This document shows positions 10,916-21,960 of a stretch of 64,000 nt of DNA, in pieces (position 1 is the first letter of the stretch; each line of letters starts with the position of its first letter). This DNA comes from Ailurus styani (taxonomy: Eukaryota > Chordata > Mammalia > Carnivora > Ailuridae). Where the stretch lies: positions 17,210 through 81,209 of the forward strand of contig LNAC01001861.1 in NCBI GenBank assembly GCA_002007465.1. Direction: 5' to 3'. The notes beneath the pieces are model-generated. The model worked only from the letters and a program-made list of their open reading frames with translations. It did no database searches and had not been told where the DNA came from. Position numbers and translations under genes: made by a program.

Positions 10916-12967
10916 AGAAAAATATTTAGCCACCCATCCAACTTTATTCCCACCAAAGGTGGCTCTCTGAACCTGCCCTTCCAGTTTACAGCTGAGTGAT
11001 AATAGAACAGTTTTCAATGACAGTCTCATCCATACACATCAGAGAAGACTCAGGGCATGAAACAAAAATATTTACAACATGGACTAAAACAATGTGCTGT
11101 TTATATTGCTCCAGCAGAAAGTTAGCCAAGGTCTACTTGAAACCAATTGTCATCAAAGGGACCGAACAGGTAGCTAAGAGAATTTGGAGATAATACACAA
11201 GAATTATAAGATGTAATATGCTTTATTATGACTGGCTGGTCCCTTGAGCCTAAGCACTTGGCTACAGTAAAACTCATGTCTCCTTCAGATAAAAGCCAAA
11301 TGGTTCCTTAGCATCCTGCCACATTTCTTCCCCCAAGGCAAAATCAAGATTTCGCCATTCTAATGGTGAAAGCATAGGCACACTGTTAGATAGTAAGCGT
11401 CAGGGGATAAGGTCAATGTTACAGCATTTTCTCTTTCAGAGAGGTGGATGGCCTTTGAGGGACCAGGAAAAGTCACTGAGGCCTTTTCTCCTCTCAGAAT
11501 TTCTATGGCTCTTCCAGTGCCTCCTAGTTCATAAAATGGTTGCTATTTGGTAGGGAATCTGATCTAATTACTCTTCCTACTCTTTAAAAGAAAACTATAT
11601 CCTATAGCGAAATAACTGTATACTATTAAAACACAGAACTCCGTCACACACAGCCACAGAAGAGATCTTTTTCCTTTGGAGTTTCAAATCCCAGGCTTTG
11701 TCTATCTCCCCTAAATGAGTCTAAGAGATTATCACCCACCCCATTGACAATGGTTATAGAAACCAAGCACCTCTGGGTTTGAGGCAGCTAGTCCTTTCAC
11801 TTTCCTTACTATATCTGCCTAGGGGATAAAATAATGAAATATTTGGGGAACCTGGGTGGCATCCCCCAACTAATTAGAATGTTTCCGAAGGTTTAGATTT
11901 TTCTGTAGACAATCACACCAGAAACTAATCTCTTACTCAGGGAACTGAGCAACTGATAACCTAAATTCTCTGCATTATTTTCCCCTTAGGGGGAAACTGG
12001 GGGATTTTTAATATGTCAGGAACATATAGGCTCCCACATGAATGATCTGTTTTGGAGTATGAGAAACTGACATGTTCAAGAAAACTTTGCGATTCAATGG
12101 AACATCAAATGACTTATATCTGGCAAGAGGTGATATTGTGTAGAAGAAAGAGTTTTGGCCCAAGTGTTAGAATAAATTCTCTGCATTCTTGAATTGACTT
12201 TCCAGATACTCTTCCAAACAAAATGCATGACTATAAATTTATTCTTTGGATGCCAAAACTTCAGTTTCCCCAAACTTAAAAATAAGAAAAATATTATTCT
12301 TGTTCAGATCTCAGGATTATCAAGGGAAACAAATATTTTAGTTTTGCCCAATATACACATATATTGGCTTTATCTTTCAAGTAAGAAAGCCTAGAAGCAA
12401 CAACAAGCTAGTAGCAATGAGCATGCCTACCACCCTGATCTTGGTTTTTAAGTACCATTGTCCAATAAAAGGAACAAGCTCTTCTTGGAGAAACTGCTGA
12501 TTCTAGGTCTGGAATAGGAACTATAAAATGAGCCGGTAGCATCTTGAAGTACCAGAAGTACAGGCGTACTTAAAAACAAAAACACAGTGACGAGGGGTTT
12601 AAGAGAACAACTCAGGATCCAACTGAAAAAGCACTCAATGGCCAAGGCTAGAATGATTTGAAAAGTAAAACAAATAAATTAGAATTGGATTAAACCTGAA
12701 GTATAAAATAAATATCCGTTAGTCAATACTTATATAAATAAGTAACTGAGTAATAATTAGCTTTAAATAAATGAGACAAAAAGAAAAATCTCCCACGAAG
12801 AGCTGTAATTTATGTAGACACTCTACTCTGTCCTGAAGGAAATGGAAAATAATTTCCCACTCCTCAAATGGGTGTTATACATAGTGACTTCCTTCCCAAA
12901 AGCAGAGTATGGAAAGGGAAATGAAAGTGTAACTTTTCAGTAGAAAAACCTAATAAAAACTACTCCA
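10916..12967. other. Unassigned non-coding sequence
   Basis: No gene was recognised. An 18-base string shared with 10644-10661 occurs at 11814-11831, and a 16-base SINE head remnant follows at 11845-11860. The open frames (10996-11193, 12194-12394, 12448-12645) have no recognisable content. Confidence 0.4.
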
Positions 12968-13165
12968 GGGCGCCTGGGTGGCTCAGTGGGTTAAAGCCTC
13001 TGCCTTCAGCTCAGGTCATGATCTCAGGGTCCTGGGATCGAGGCCCGCATCGGGCTCTCTGCTCAGCAGGGAGCCTGCTTCCCCCTCTCTCTCTGCCTGC
13101 CTCTCTGCCTCCTTGTGATCTCTCTCCCGCTGTGAAATAAATAAATAAAATCTTTAAAAAAAAAA
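12968..13165 (+). mobile_element. Young mustelid-type SINEC
   Basis: Full-length, low-divergence copy with head gggcgcctgggtggctcagt and the 'cagcagggagcctgcttccccc' section, ending in AAATAAATAAATAAAATCTTT and an A tail. The target duplication AAAAACTACTCCA is perfect (12955-12967 and about 13166-13179). Confidence 0.96.
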
Positions 13166-13170
13166 AAAAA

Positions 13171-14385
13171 ACTACTCCAGTCATGTGACCAAGTTCAACA
13201 TTAACTGCAATAGCTCATATTGTTAGTGTGTATTAGTGTTAGTGTGTATCCTCTTCATGTGATGAAAGAACACTTTATCGTCTTCCTCCTGATAAGACAC
13301 AATGCCTTTCTAATCATAGAAAAAACATCAGACTAATCCCATTTGATGGACACAAAATATCTGACTACCACTACCCAAAACTCTCAAGCTCAAAAAAAGA
13401 GAAAGTCTGAGAAACTATCACTGTAGAGGAATCTAAGGAGACATGATGACTAAATGTAATGTGATATCCTTGATGGGATACTTGAATACGAAAAAGACAG
13501 TCGGAAAACAAAGGAACTTTGAATAAAGTGGAGCTTAGTTCGTAACAATGTATCATTATTAGTTTAATAATAGTGACAACTATACCATAATTATCTAACA
13601 TCTATCAATAGCAGAATTAACTGGGTGTGAGGTCTGGGGAACTCTGTGTAATATCTTCACAATTTTCCTGTAAATTTGTCCTAAAAAATAAAGCCCCTCA
13701 GCATTTTTAACAATGGAATTACATGGGAGTCAGAAGAGCAAAGTATGAATTTATGTTATCTATCTATCCATCTGTCTATCTATCTATTCATTCTTTTAAC
13801 AAACTGATACAATACTGCAATTTACAAGTTGCTCACAGTTCAGTGGAATAAAAATATATAAGGACAATGACAATATTGTTAAAGTACAAACATTATATTT
13901 AGCCAAATATATAATCTGCATATCTACCCCATAGACCTAGCCCTTTTCCCTTTTCAATAATTGAGGTAGATCAAGACAGTCTAGGTACTAGCGGTCACCA
14001 TCCTATCTTGTCCTAGTAGGTAAAGAAAAAAAAAAGTGAGAGATAATGTAGCATAGTTAATAAAATGGCCTTTTCTTGATAAAAATTACAATGCTGACTA
14101 TAAAACACTTTTATTATTCATGAGTGGTTTGTTGAAAGAGATTTTCAATTTCTTCTGTTAATTTTACTACTGAGTCTATTTTAAAATTAAAAAGTAATAG
14201 GGCAGTGGCAAGGGATAAGATAGAAATATAATCACTAGAGTATGAATTATTTGTTGAGGTAAATAGTAATTTTTAAAGAGAAAATAAGTGTGAATATTCT
14301 TGACTCTTGTTCCAGGGAAATTTACATTAAATATTTGGTTTGGAATATTTACCCAGGAAGGCAGAATTGATGAAAAACCTAACAT
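13171..14385. other. Unassigned non-coding sequence
   Basis: No gene recognised. It contains a small tandem repeat 'gttagtgtgtatta' (x2) at about 13219-13248 and a TCTA microsatellite listed separately. Confidence 0.4.
13757..13790. repeat. (TCTA)n-type microsatellite, interrupted
   Basis: The run 'tatctatctatccatctgtctatctatctattc' has two or three single-base interruptions. Confidence 0.85.
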
Positions 14386-14960
14386 TATTTGATAACCTAT
14401 TGTGTCCCAGGCCTTGGCTAGACATTTGTAGTAGTGGCATATTATTTAATTATCACCTGTCCTAACTCCAGCTACCAAAACAAAATAACATAAACTGGGT
14501 ACTTTAAAATAACAGATAATTTCACAGTTCTGAAAGCTGGGAAGTCCAAGATCAAGGTGCTGGCTGATTTATTTCTTGGCGAGGACCCTCTTCCTATCTT
14601 GTGGATGACTGCCTTCTGTCTGTGTCCTCACATGGCAGAGACAGAATGAGCTCTGGTATCTTTTCTTCTCGTAAGGCCATTCATCCCAGGGGAGGGCTCA
14701 TCCTCATGACTAATTTCTTTCCGAAGGCCCCATCTTTAAATTCCATTATGTTGGGGGTTAGGGTCTAAACATAATGAATTTTGAGGGGACACAGATATTC
14801 ATTCTATAACATCATCTTAAACTGAAAGAATAAATATCATTTTTGCTTTATTCCTTCTTACTTTTGCAGATAAGGAAACTGCGGTTCAGGCAAGTTTATA
14901 AGTTGCACAAGGCCTACCAGCAACTGTAGGTCTAGCTGGAGGCTGCTGGTCAAATTGTGG
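14386..14960 (+). mobile_element. MIR relic split by another repeat
   Basis: The left half 'tgtgtcccaggccttggctagacatttg..attatttaattatcacct' and the right half 'ttttgcagataaggaaactgcggttcaggcaag..gttgcacaaggcctaccagc' are consecutive MIR segments. About 350 bases of a different repeat lie between them. Confidence 0.6.
14457..14815. mobile_element. Ancient mammalian interspersed repeat (family not named)
   Basis: The segment reads 'ccaaaacaaaataacataaactgggtactttaaaataacag..ttcacagttctgaaagctgggaagtccaagatcaaggtgctggc' and ends 'tgttgggggttagggtctaaacataatgaattttgaggggacacagatattcattctataaca'. This word order is common to many mammalian loci. I recognise it as a dispersed family but cannot name it reliably. 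Confidence 0.55.
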
Positions 14961-16826
14961 TCCGATAGTATTATTCAAAGAGAAATCATTGTTTGAATAA
15001 CCCTAAAATCTTTGTGACTTAATACTGAGGGATTTATTTAGTTTTCATTTTTTTCAATACATTTCAAGTTAGCAGGGGACACTGTTTATTCTTTCTGGTA
15101 GGGACACTGTCCCCAAGACATTCAGGTTCCTCAAATAGGTCCACTGCATCAGGTCAGCAAAGTAAGAAAGAGAGAGATATGAAGGATTAGAAAATGTGTT
15201 GACATTGCTGATACGCTGTTTATGAGCTATATTCTCCATGCCAGAATTCAGTTACTAGATCATAGTTCACCACAAAGGGGACTTAGAGATATAATCTTGC
15301 TACATGTCCAGAAGAAAAGGGAATAAAAAGGAGAAGGTATAATAAATAAACAAACATTCCCAGCCCCCCAAATTGAGTCTTTTTAGGGGAAAAAAATCTA
15401 TATGAGCATTAATTTCTGGAGAGTCCTCTGTCATGAAATAAGTTGATTCCAGCAGTTCAAGCACACTTTGGGGTTCAGAGGTCTGACATCAGGAGACAAA
15501 AATGAAAGAGGATGACTTCCATTCAGAAGATGCAGCCCACCAACGAATATGCCAAGGGAAGCCAGGCTGTATGTGGAGATGGAAGCAGAACTGGAAAAGT
15601 ATGAGAGCAGAAAGTGGACAGTACATATGAAGTGCTCATTAGCCTGAGGACAAAATACTTCTGATGAAACCAAGAGCTAATTAAACCATAGGGGGCAAAC
15701 CATATTGGCTGTATCACAAAGCAACAGGTTTTGATTTTAGCAACGCTTCTTGGGGCACAGTGAAAGAATGTGATTTTGAAGTTGTATAGACAGACCATTA
15801 CTGATGGTCTGTCATTGCCCTGATTGTGAAAAATAGTGTTAGCTTGAGACAAATCCTAAAGAATGTGAACCACTCTGTCATAGAAAGCACTCTGTGTAGA
15901 TATCAGCATAATCCCATTAAATAGCAATCAGGGATCTGAACTTTCATTGAAATGTAGGGCTTGGTAGGCTAAACCCTACGTATACCATTTTATAAAGAGA
16001 AAGCATTTGCATTTGGTTGCTCTAAGTCTAGTGATAACCCAAAAGAGATACTAAGCATGTGGCAGAACTTTCTCATCCTTTATCCTGTCAAACCCTGATT
16101 TCTACATCCTGCAGGCATACATGAGTTCACTTTTTAAAAACTCACTTTCTCTACCCTCATCAGTCTTAAACCTGACTTTCAGACTGGTTTGAAAGCAACC
16201 AGGGGTAATGGCAACTCTGATTCCGTTCTTTTAACCATTTTAGCCTCATATCTTTTATTCTCTAGCTTCTTTCTCTGCTGGTGCATTTAATTCTACCTAA
16301 ACTGCAGAAGTTACTTACTATTTAAACAGAAAAATCTACTTTATGATTACACCATCACTTCTTTCTTCCCTACTTTAACTATATTTACCTCACATGCTGA
16401 TTTAACTGATCTGATTTAAAAATTTTATATTTCTCCCCTACTTTTATAGGGCCTAACACCAACTTTTAGATAGAAGTTGCTCAACAAATGTGTGAAAAAA
16501 TAAAATAAATGGAATTAACTCTGGCTGTTGGTAACCAAGACAGTGGTCATATGTTACTTCCTGAACATGCAGTTATCTCTGAAATTCTATGTACAAGTTT
16601 AACTTTACTGTTAATATTTCATCATTAACAGAACAAATGTCTGAAAATATTTAATGTAAAAATAAATGAATAGCTCTATATTTTGTACATTAATGGAATC
16701 ATAAAACCTTACAAAACATAATAGTTTATCAAGCAAATGCTTATTTTAACTTTTTTGTTAAATATATTATATAGGTCCATAGTATCTTATCCCACCTAAT
16801 CATCACAATCATGCATGGAGAATTTT
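14961..16826. other. Unassigned non-coding sequence
   Basis: Two overlapping minus-strand open frames (15431-15673 and 15523-15852) have no recognisable domain. No repeat was assigned. Confidence 0.4.
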
Positions 16827-17027
16827 TTTTTTAAAGATTTTATTTATTCATTTGACACAGAGAGAGAGATTACAAGTAGGCAGAGAGGCAGGCAGAGAGA
16901 GAGGAGAGAGGAGTAAGCAGGCTCCCCGCTGAGCAGAGAGCCCGATGTGGGCCTCGATCCCAGGACCCTGGGATCATGACCTGAGCCGAAAGCAGAGGCT
17001 TTAACCCACTGAGCCACCCAGGCGCCC
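16827..17027 (-). mobile_element. Mustelid-type SINEC, minus strand
   Basis: A complete element in reverse complement runs from 'aaagattttatttattcatttgacacag' to 'cccactgagccacccaggcgccc'. The short target duplication GAGAATTTT occurs at 16818-16826 and 17028-17036. Confidence 0.95.
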
Positions 17028-17036
17028 GAGAATTTT

Positions 17037-18370
17037 AAAAATATAGATTTCTCTATAATAAATAACCCAGGAGGTTAAAATTCAAAGCTCTTAAGTAAGA
17101 CCTACGTGTTTATATTAATAAAAATAGTGAATACTCTCCAAGGATATTCTCATGACTAGCTAGATTTTGGAAATAATTATTTAATACAAAAACACTGTTG
17201 TAAAATTTGATATAAAATTTTCTGCCTTAACCATTATTAATGAGACAGTATTCTCTAATCATTGCAATGACATGCACTGCATGTTATTAATTCCCAAATA
17301 ATTAAAGGTCATGGCAAATCTAAATCATTATTTTAAAATCAAGGAAATGCTTCCCCCCAACCAACCCTGAAATATTTTTGTAGATCGGGCTAATTTGTTG
17401 ACCAGAAATTTTCATTCCAATATTTTTGGTAGTACTCAGAGTGGCTGATTTCTGAATATTTAGTTAAAATCTTTACTGTCATTTCACTTTTGAAAACATC
17501 TAAATTGTCCCTTACTTCACCAAATGTTTAGAGCAATGCAGCTTGTGTGACCATACTTCCCATTCAAGAACAAGGGGAAAGGCAGAACAGTTCATTTGAA
17601 AGATGGCCACACACAACTGAATTCCAGTACCTACTCCGGCACCTAGTGTGCTTATGACGATATAGGAATTGTCTACTATCTGCTAAATACAGTATTTTCT
17701 TCAGTAAAATGTAAATTTGGGTAGCTATAGAAAACTAGTATCTTTAGAATAAATTATTCTATGCCCAGTTCAGCCATGTTTTAATGAGCGATGTCAAATA
17801 GTGACTCTCCTGGCATCAGAGATAGGCATGCAATCCAAATACTGAGAGATGATCAGTATTCTGGGTTCTCAGAACTGATCTTTCCACTTTGGTGAGGAAT
17901 GTGTATGCTTGAAATTTGCTGGAGTCTTTGTTTTTGACAAACGAAAGTAGTCACCATATAGGAGATGATATTGCCAATATGGAAAAAAGCAAATTTACTA
18001 GTTGAAGGGAAAGAACTATGGTGGCTTTTTCTTGTTTGAAGGGACTATCTGCCCTCCTACCTTTGCTCATTTAAGGAAACTCTCTTTGTAGGTAGCCTTA
18101 CAAATGGTCAGAAACCTCCCATGACAGAAACCTCAGGAGAAAAGGCCAATATCTAGGCTACTTTAATGGGATGCTCCTCCCCCAATATGGTTACTGGGTG
18201 TGGAAAACACAGTGCAACTGTGAGAATGCATTTGCAGATAATATTATGGGAGAATTAGGAAAACATATATAAAAGTGCAGGTATTCTTGGACTGGATGCT
18301 ATTTCTAAAACAAAGAAAAGATGTAAAGCTTATTCCTACTGATAGACACTTAAATGGTCTGAAGTGAAAA
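17037..18370. other. Unassigned non-coding sequence
   Basis: No gene, RNA gene or clear repeat was seen. Confidence 0.4.
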
Positions 18371-18374
18371 TGAC

Positions 18375-18580
18375 CTCTTCACTCATTCTATAAATATTTT
18401 ATTGAGTACCTAACATGTATCCAACACTGTTCTAGTTACTAGAAATATAATAGTACCCAAAACAATAACAAGAGCATCACAAATGGTGCTCATGGAACTT
18501 ACGTTACAGAGGCACACAAGTGTGCATCAGAACAGAGATGAGATGCTGCTGTCAGAAAAAATAAACACGTTATTGACACA
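18375..18580 (+). mobile_element. L2-type relic
   Basis: 'tattgagtacctaacatgtatccaacactgttctagttactagaaatataat' followed by 'gctcatggaacttacgttacagagg' matches the widespread L2-associated pattern of L2 3' sequence. Confidence 0.6.
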
Positions 18581-19325
18581 ACTGATTTAGCAGAACTCAG
18601 CTTGAATGTGGGGCATGCATCTGTGCACATGTACATGTGTTGATATGTTTAACATCTGCATAATGCAATTGTTTCAATAAAGAGGGATATAATCATTAGG
18701 GATATTCATTAGAATATATACTTTATTGCCTATTACTTCTTCAGTTGATTTATTAACTTGTTCACATAGTATAAGTGTTTTGTTCATTTTTTAACCATTT
18801 TCCACTTCAGTTCCAGAGTTTAAACTGATAGTTGAGTATCTGCCTTTGTATTATTAATGCTATGTTTTGATTTGTTATGAATAAATATGGGGCTACTACT
18901 ACATTGCTGAAATAGCCTGACCTAAGTCCCGTGTATCTAATACTGCTTTCTAACACCTGGCAGGAAGAAGAATTACATGTGGATAGGTAAAACCACAGAA
19001 AGCACAGTTGAGCTCTACGTCCATTAAGCTGGGGGTTTTCTCACCTCTGCCTCTAGGATGACTGGAAAAGTTTTCACCTATGTCTCCTGGGTAATTGGAA
19101 AAATTACCTAATATCTCCAGACTTTATGTTACACATCTATAAGAAGACGACTTTGACCTCTTATTATAGTATCACTATACAGTGGATTAAGAAATTCTAA
19201 ATATAATTTTATAAATACGAAAAATATTTTTTGTATTTATCAGCTGTACATTGTTTTTTTAAAAGCTGTAAATAAACATTATTCTTTCTCCCATTACCTC
19301 TTCCCCCTTCAAAAAACATTCTCCA
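18581..19325. other. Unassigned non-coding sequence
   Basis: No gene or clear repeat was seen. Confidence 0.4.
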
Positions 19326-19530
19326 GGGCGCCTGGGTGGCTCAGTGGGTTAAAGCCTCTGCTTTCGGCTCAGGTCATGATCTCAGGGTCCTGGGATCGAG
19401 GCCCGCATCGGGCTCTCTGCTCGGCAGGGAGTCTGCTTCCTCCTCTCTCTCTGCCTGCCTCTCTGCCTCCTTGTGATCTCTCTCCCTCTGTGAAATAAAT
19501 AAAATCTTTAAAAAAACAAAAACAAAAACA
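19326..19530 (+). mobile_element. Mustelid-type SINEC
   Basis: Full-length copy with head gggcgcctgggtggctcagt and an (A)nC-interrupted tail (aaaaaacaaaaacaaaaac). The target duplication is 'aaaaa(a/c)cattctccag', with one mismatch, at about 19311-19325 and 19531-19546. Confidence 0.95.
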
Positions 19531-20485
19531 AAAAACCATTCTCCAGCTTATGAAGAGTTCATGAATAATTTTTACTTTGTGCCAAACAGTATGATCTATG
19601 CTTGGCATACATTATGATGGGGAGAGCAAACAAACAAACAAAAACACAACACATTTCCAGGTTTTGCTTTCATACTGTCAATTTTTTGTCAGCACGAAAA
19701 TTTCAATGACCTCAAACAATCAGAGGCAGTATAGCAGTTCTTGATCTTCTCTTTGTATATTTATCATACTGTATTGGAAATTTCCAAAAAGGGTCCCCAG
19801 AAAAAGCTATTTCATCAATTAAAATATCTGTTTTCTGTTTTCAGAGAGCAGTTCTGAGGGAGCCTTCCAATAATCCCTTGATCAAATTCATCTGTGGGTG
19901 TGATGCAAGTAATTTTAAATTCTATATGTGTTGTTACCCACTTATACCCTTTTTCTTTGAAGTCTGTTAAATCTTATTTATAGGAAGAATTAGATCAATA
20001 CCACGAAGTGATGCTATTTAAATTACAAGTGCGTGTAGTGCTTTCGTAATGGATTCAGCAAGGAGCGACATCACCCAGTGGTGGCATAAGTAGTTCCTGA
20101 CTTCATTCCCCCACACTAGAAGAACAACTAACAACTATTCAAGAGTGAGACACCACTGAGAGAATCCTAGAACATAGGGGTGAGGTTGAAGCATCCTCTA
20201 AACCTCAGAGACCAACACAGTTTGTGTTAGAAGGGCAAGAGAAGCAGCTATGTATTGACCACACTGTTTCTCCTCCAGGCCACCATAGCACCAGGTAGAA
20301 AGTCCTCCCCTAGCCTCTGGTTCCTCCAGTGGGAAAAGACAACCCACCATTGTGGGTCCCCAAATTTGTGGAATCCCTTACTCTGATCTCACACCACAGA
20401 GATTGCAGGGGAATCTGAGGAGCTCAAGCACTGGGAATGTGACTATGACAGAGATGGGGAGAACATGGCTTGAAACACCTTGGCA

Positions 20486-20698
20486 GGGCACCTGGGTGGC
20501 TCAGTGGGTTAAAGCCTCTGCTTTCAGCTCAGGTCATGATCTCAGCGACCTGGGATCGAGGCCCGCATCAGGCTCTCTGCTCAGCAGGGAGCCTGCTTCC
20601 TCCTCTCCCTGTCTCTCTGCCTGCCTCTCTGCCTACTTGTAATCTCTCTCTGTGTGTCAAATAAATAAATAAAATCTTTAAAAAAAAAAAAAAAGAAA
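20486..20698 (+). mobile_element. Young mustelid-type SINEC inside the L1 5' UTR
   Basis: Full-length copy with head gggcacctgggtggctcagt, (TG)(TC) tract, AAATAAATAAATAAAATCTTT and an A tail. The target duplication GAAACACCTTGGCA is perfect (20472-20485 and 20699-20712). Confidence 0.96.
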
Positions 20699-20885
20699 GA
20701 AACACCTTGGCAGATTGAGTTCTAACCTGTAGTACCCAAGTAATAATCCTAACCAGCAGTTCTGCTCATCTATAGAACCAAGATGAGGGGGACACTCCAA
20801 CTAGGGAACTCAGCAGGGTGCAGAACTGTCTGACTCAGAGTTTCCATTGAAGAGTTTTGGAACCCTAGAGCTGAGTTTACTCATG

Positions 20886-21350
20886 CCCAGGCAAGGGGTT
20901 GAGTTACAGCCCCACCCACTGCAGAGTGTCTTCCTGCTCCATCTGACCAGAAGGGCTAGTGACAACCTCCTGGAAGCAGTGAGCCCAGAAGCACTCCAGA
21001 TGAGAGGCGGGCAGGCAGAGGTGATCACCCCCAGGCAAAGCTACTACAAGGCATGGAGACTTCCCCACCACCACTCCCATTCCCTTCCCCTCCTCCTAAT
21101 GTTATACTTAGGCAGGGGGATTGATTCACAGTCAATGCTGGGGGTAACTCCCAGCCTCTTCCCATAGAAAGCCTGTTTGAGATATTTAGTGTAGTGTGGA
21201 GCAGTGTCTCTTCATCCCACTCGGTGCAAGGGAGATGAGACACAGCCCTGCCCACTGTGTAGTATCTTCCCACTTCATCTGACCAGAAGGGCTGGTGACA
21301 ACTGGAAGCTGTGCAGCCCAGAAGTGCCTCGTCTACAGAAGTATAGGCAG
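20886..21350 (+). repeat. Pair of imperfect ~130-bp repeats in the L1 5' UTR
   Basis: Unit 1 (20886-21025) and unit 2 (21222-21350) share 'acagccc(c/t)(a/g)cccactg' and the exact 17-mer atctgaccagaagggct, at an offset of 336 bases. Both continue with 'gtgacaac..ggaagc..agcccagaag'. The arrangement resembles the monomers seen in some LINE-1 promoters. Confidence 0.75.
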
Positions 21351-21444
21351 AGAAGATAGTTTGCAAAGCAGAGCCAGTCAGCATGTTTGGGGTGTGGGCT
21401 GGTTTGAGTAACAACAAAAAACAAACAGCTTTGCAGGCTTTAAA

Positions 21445-21451
21445 GCTGCTG

Positions 21452-21494
<43 letters not shown>
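21445..21494 (+). repeat. (CTG)n trinucleotide repeat
   Basis: A 40-base uninterrupted CTG run (about 13 units, 21455-21494) is preceded by two GCT units and one CTA interruption. It lies between the repeated units of the L1 5' UTR. No coding context. Confidence 0.95.
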
Positions 21495-21830
21495 ACCAGG
21501 GCAGGGAATCAAATTCATAGCCCCATTCATTGCTGAATCCAGCCTTCAGCCAGCCCAACCGAAGAGCCTAACCACAGCACACCCAAAGTGGTGCGGCATA
21601 CAGTGGCACTTGAACAGAGACCACAGCCCATTGATTCTTCCACCTGCAGAGCAAAACTAGTGGCCTCTATTGACCAGGACTTCAGTGTATACTTTGGACT
21701 AATTCAGGTCCCAAAACAACAAGCTGTGCAGGGAAGCTAATTCATAGCCCCCATTGCTACTGAATATAGTACCCAGTCCTGGCCATCTTCTAAGCCTGAC
21801 ACTGAAGAACACAACCTACAGCCTCACTTT
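21491..21830 (+). repeat. Second pair of imperfect repeats in the L1 5' UTR
   Basis: 'cagggaatcaaattcatagccccattcattgctgaat' near 21500 and 'cagggaagctaattcatagcccccattgctactgaat' near 21728 are about 227 bases apart. They also share the '..catagcccc..cattgctg' theme with the earlier pair, so all four may derive from one ancestral unit. Confidence 0.6.
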
Positions 21831-21960
21831 TTTAGGGAAACAATGGATTCAGGAACAATCAATACTACAATCCAATTTCAACTCTTTTGCTGTTCACATA
21901 CAAAAACATCTACACAAACTAATTTCAATACATACAGATTACTTCTAGACTTCTCCATAC

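Larger units (their letters stand above)
20062..21960 (+). mobile_element. Old L1 5' UTR region, apparently 5'-complete
   Basis: The left end 'gagcgacatcacccagtggtggcataagtagttcctgacttcattccccc' resembles an L1 5' terminus. The interior is noticeably GC-richer than its surroundings and consists of imperfect internal repeats (see separate entries) and a CTG tract. It ends in 'ttcatagcccccattgctactgaata..' and AT-rich sequence, and no ORF1 was recognised after it. An SINE (20486-20698) is inserted. The 177-codon minus-strand frame at 21025-21558 with a polyserine run is the antisense of this repeat and not a gene. Confidence 0.6.

Noticed and set aside
15431..15852. Two overlapping antisense open frames of 80 and 109 codons
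   Set aside because: No family resemblance. Length is within chance expectation for AT-rich sequence of this size.
21025..21558. 177-codon minus-strand open frame with a polyserine run
   Set aside because: It is the antisense of an L1 5' UTR and a CTG repeat. No domain and no start or splice context.
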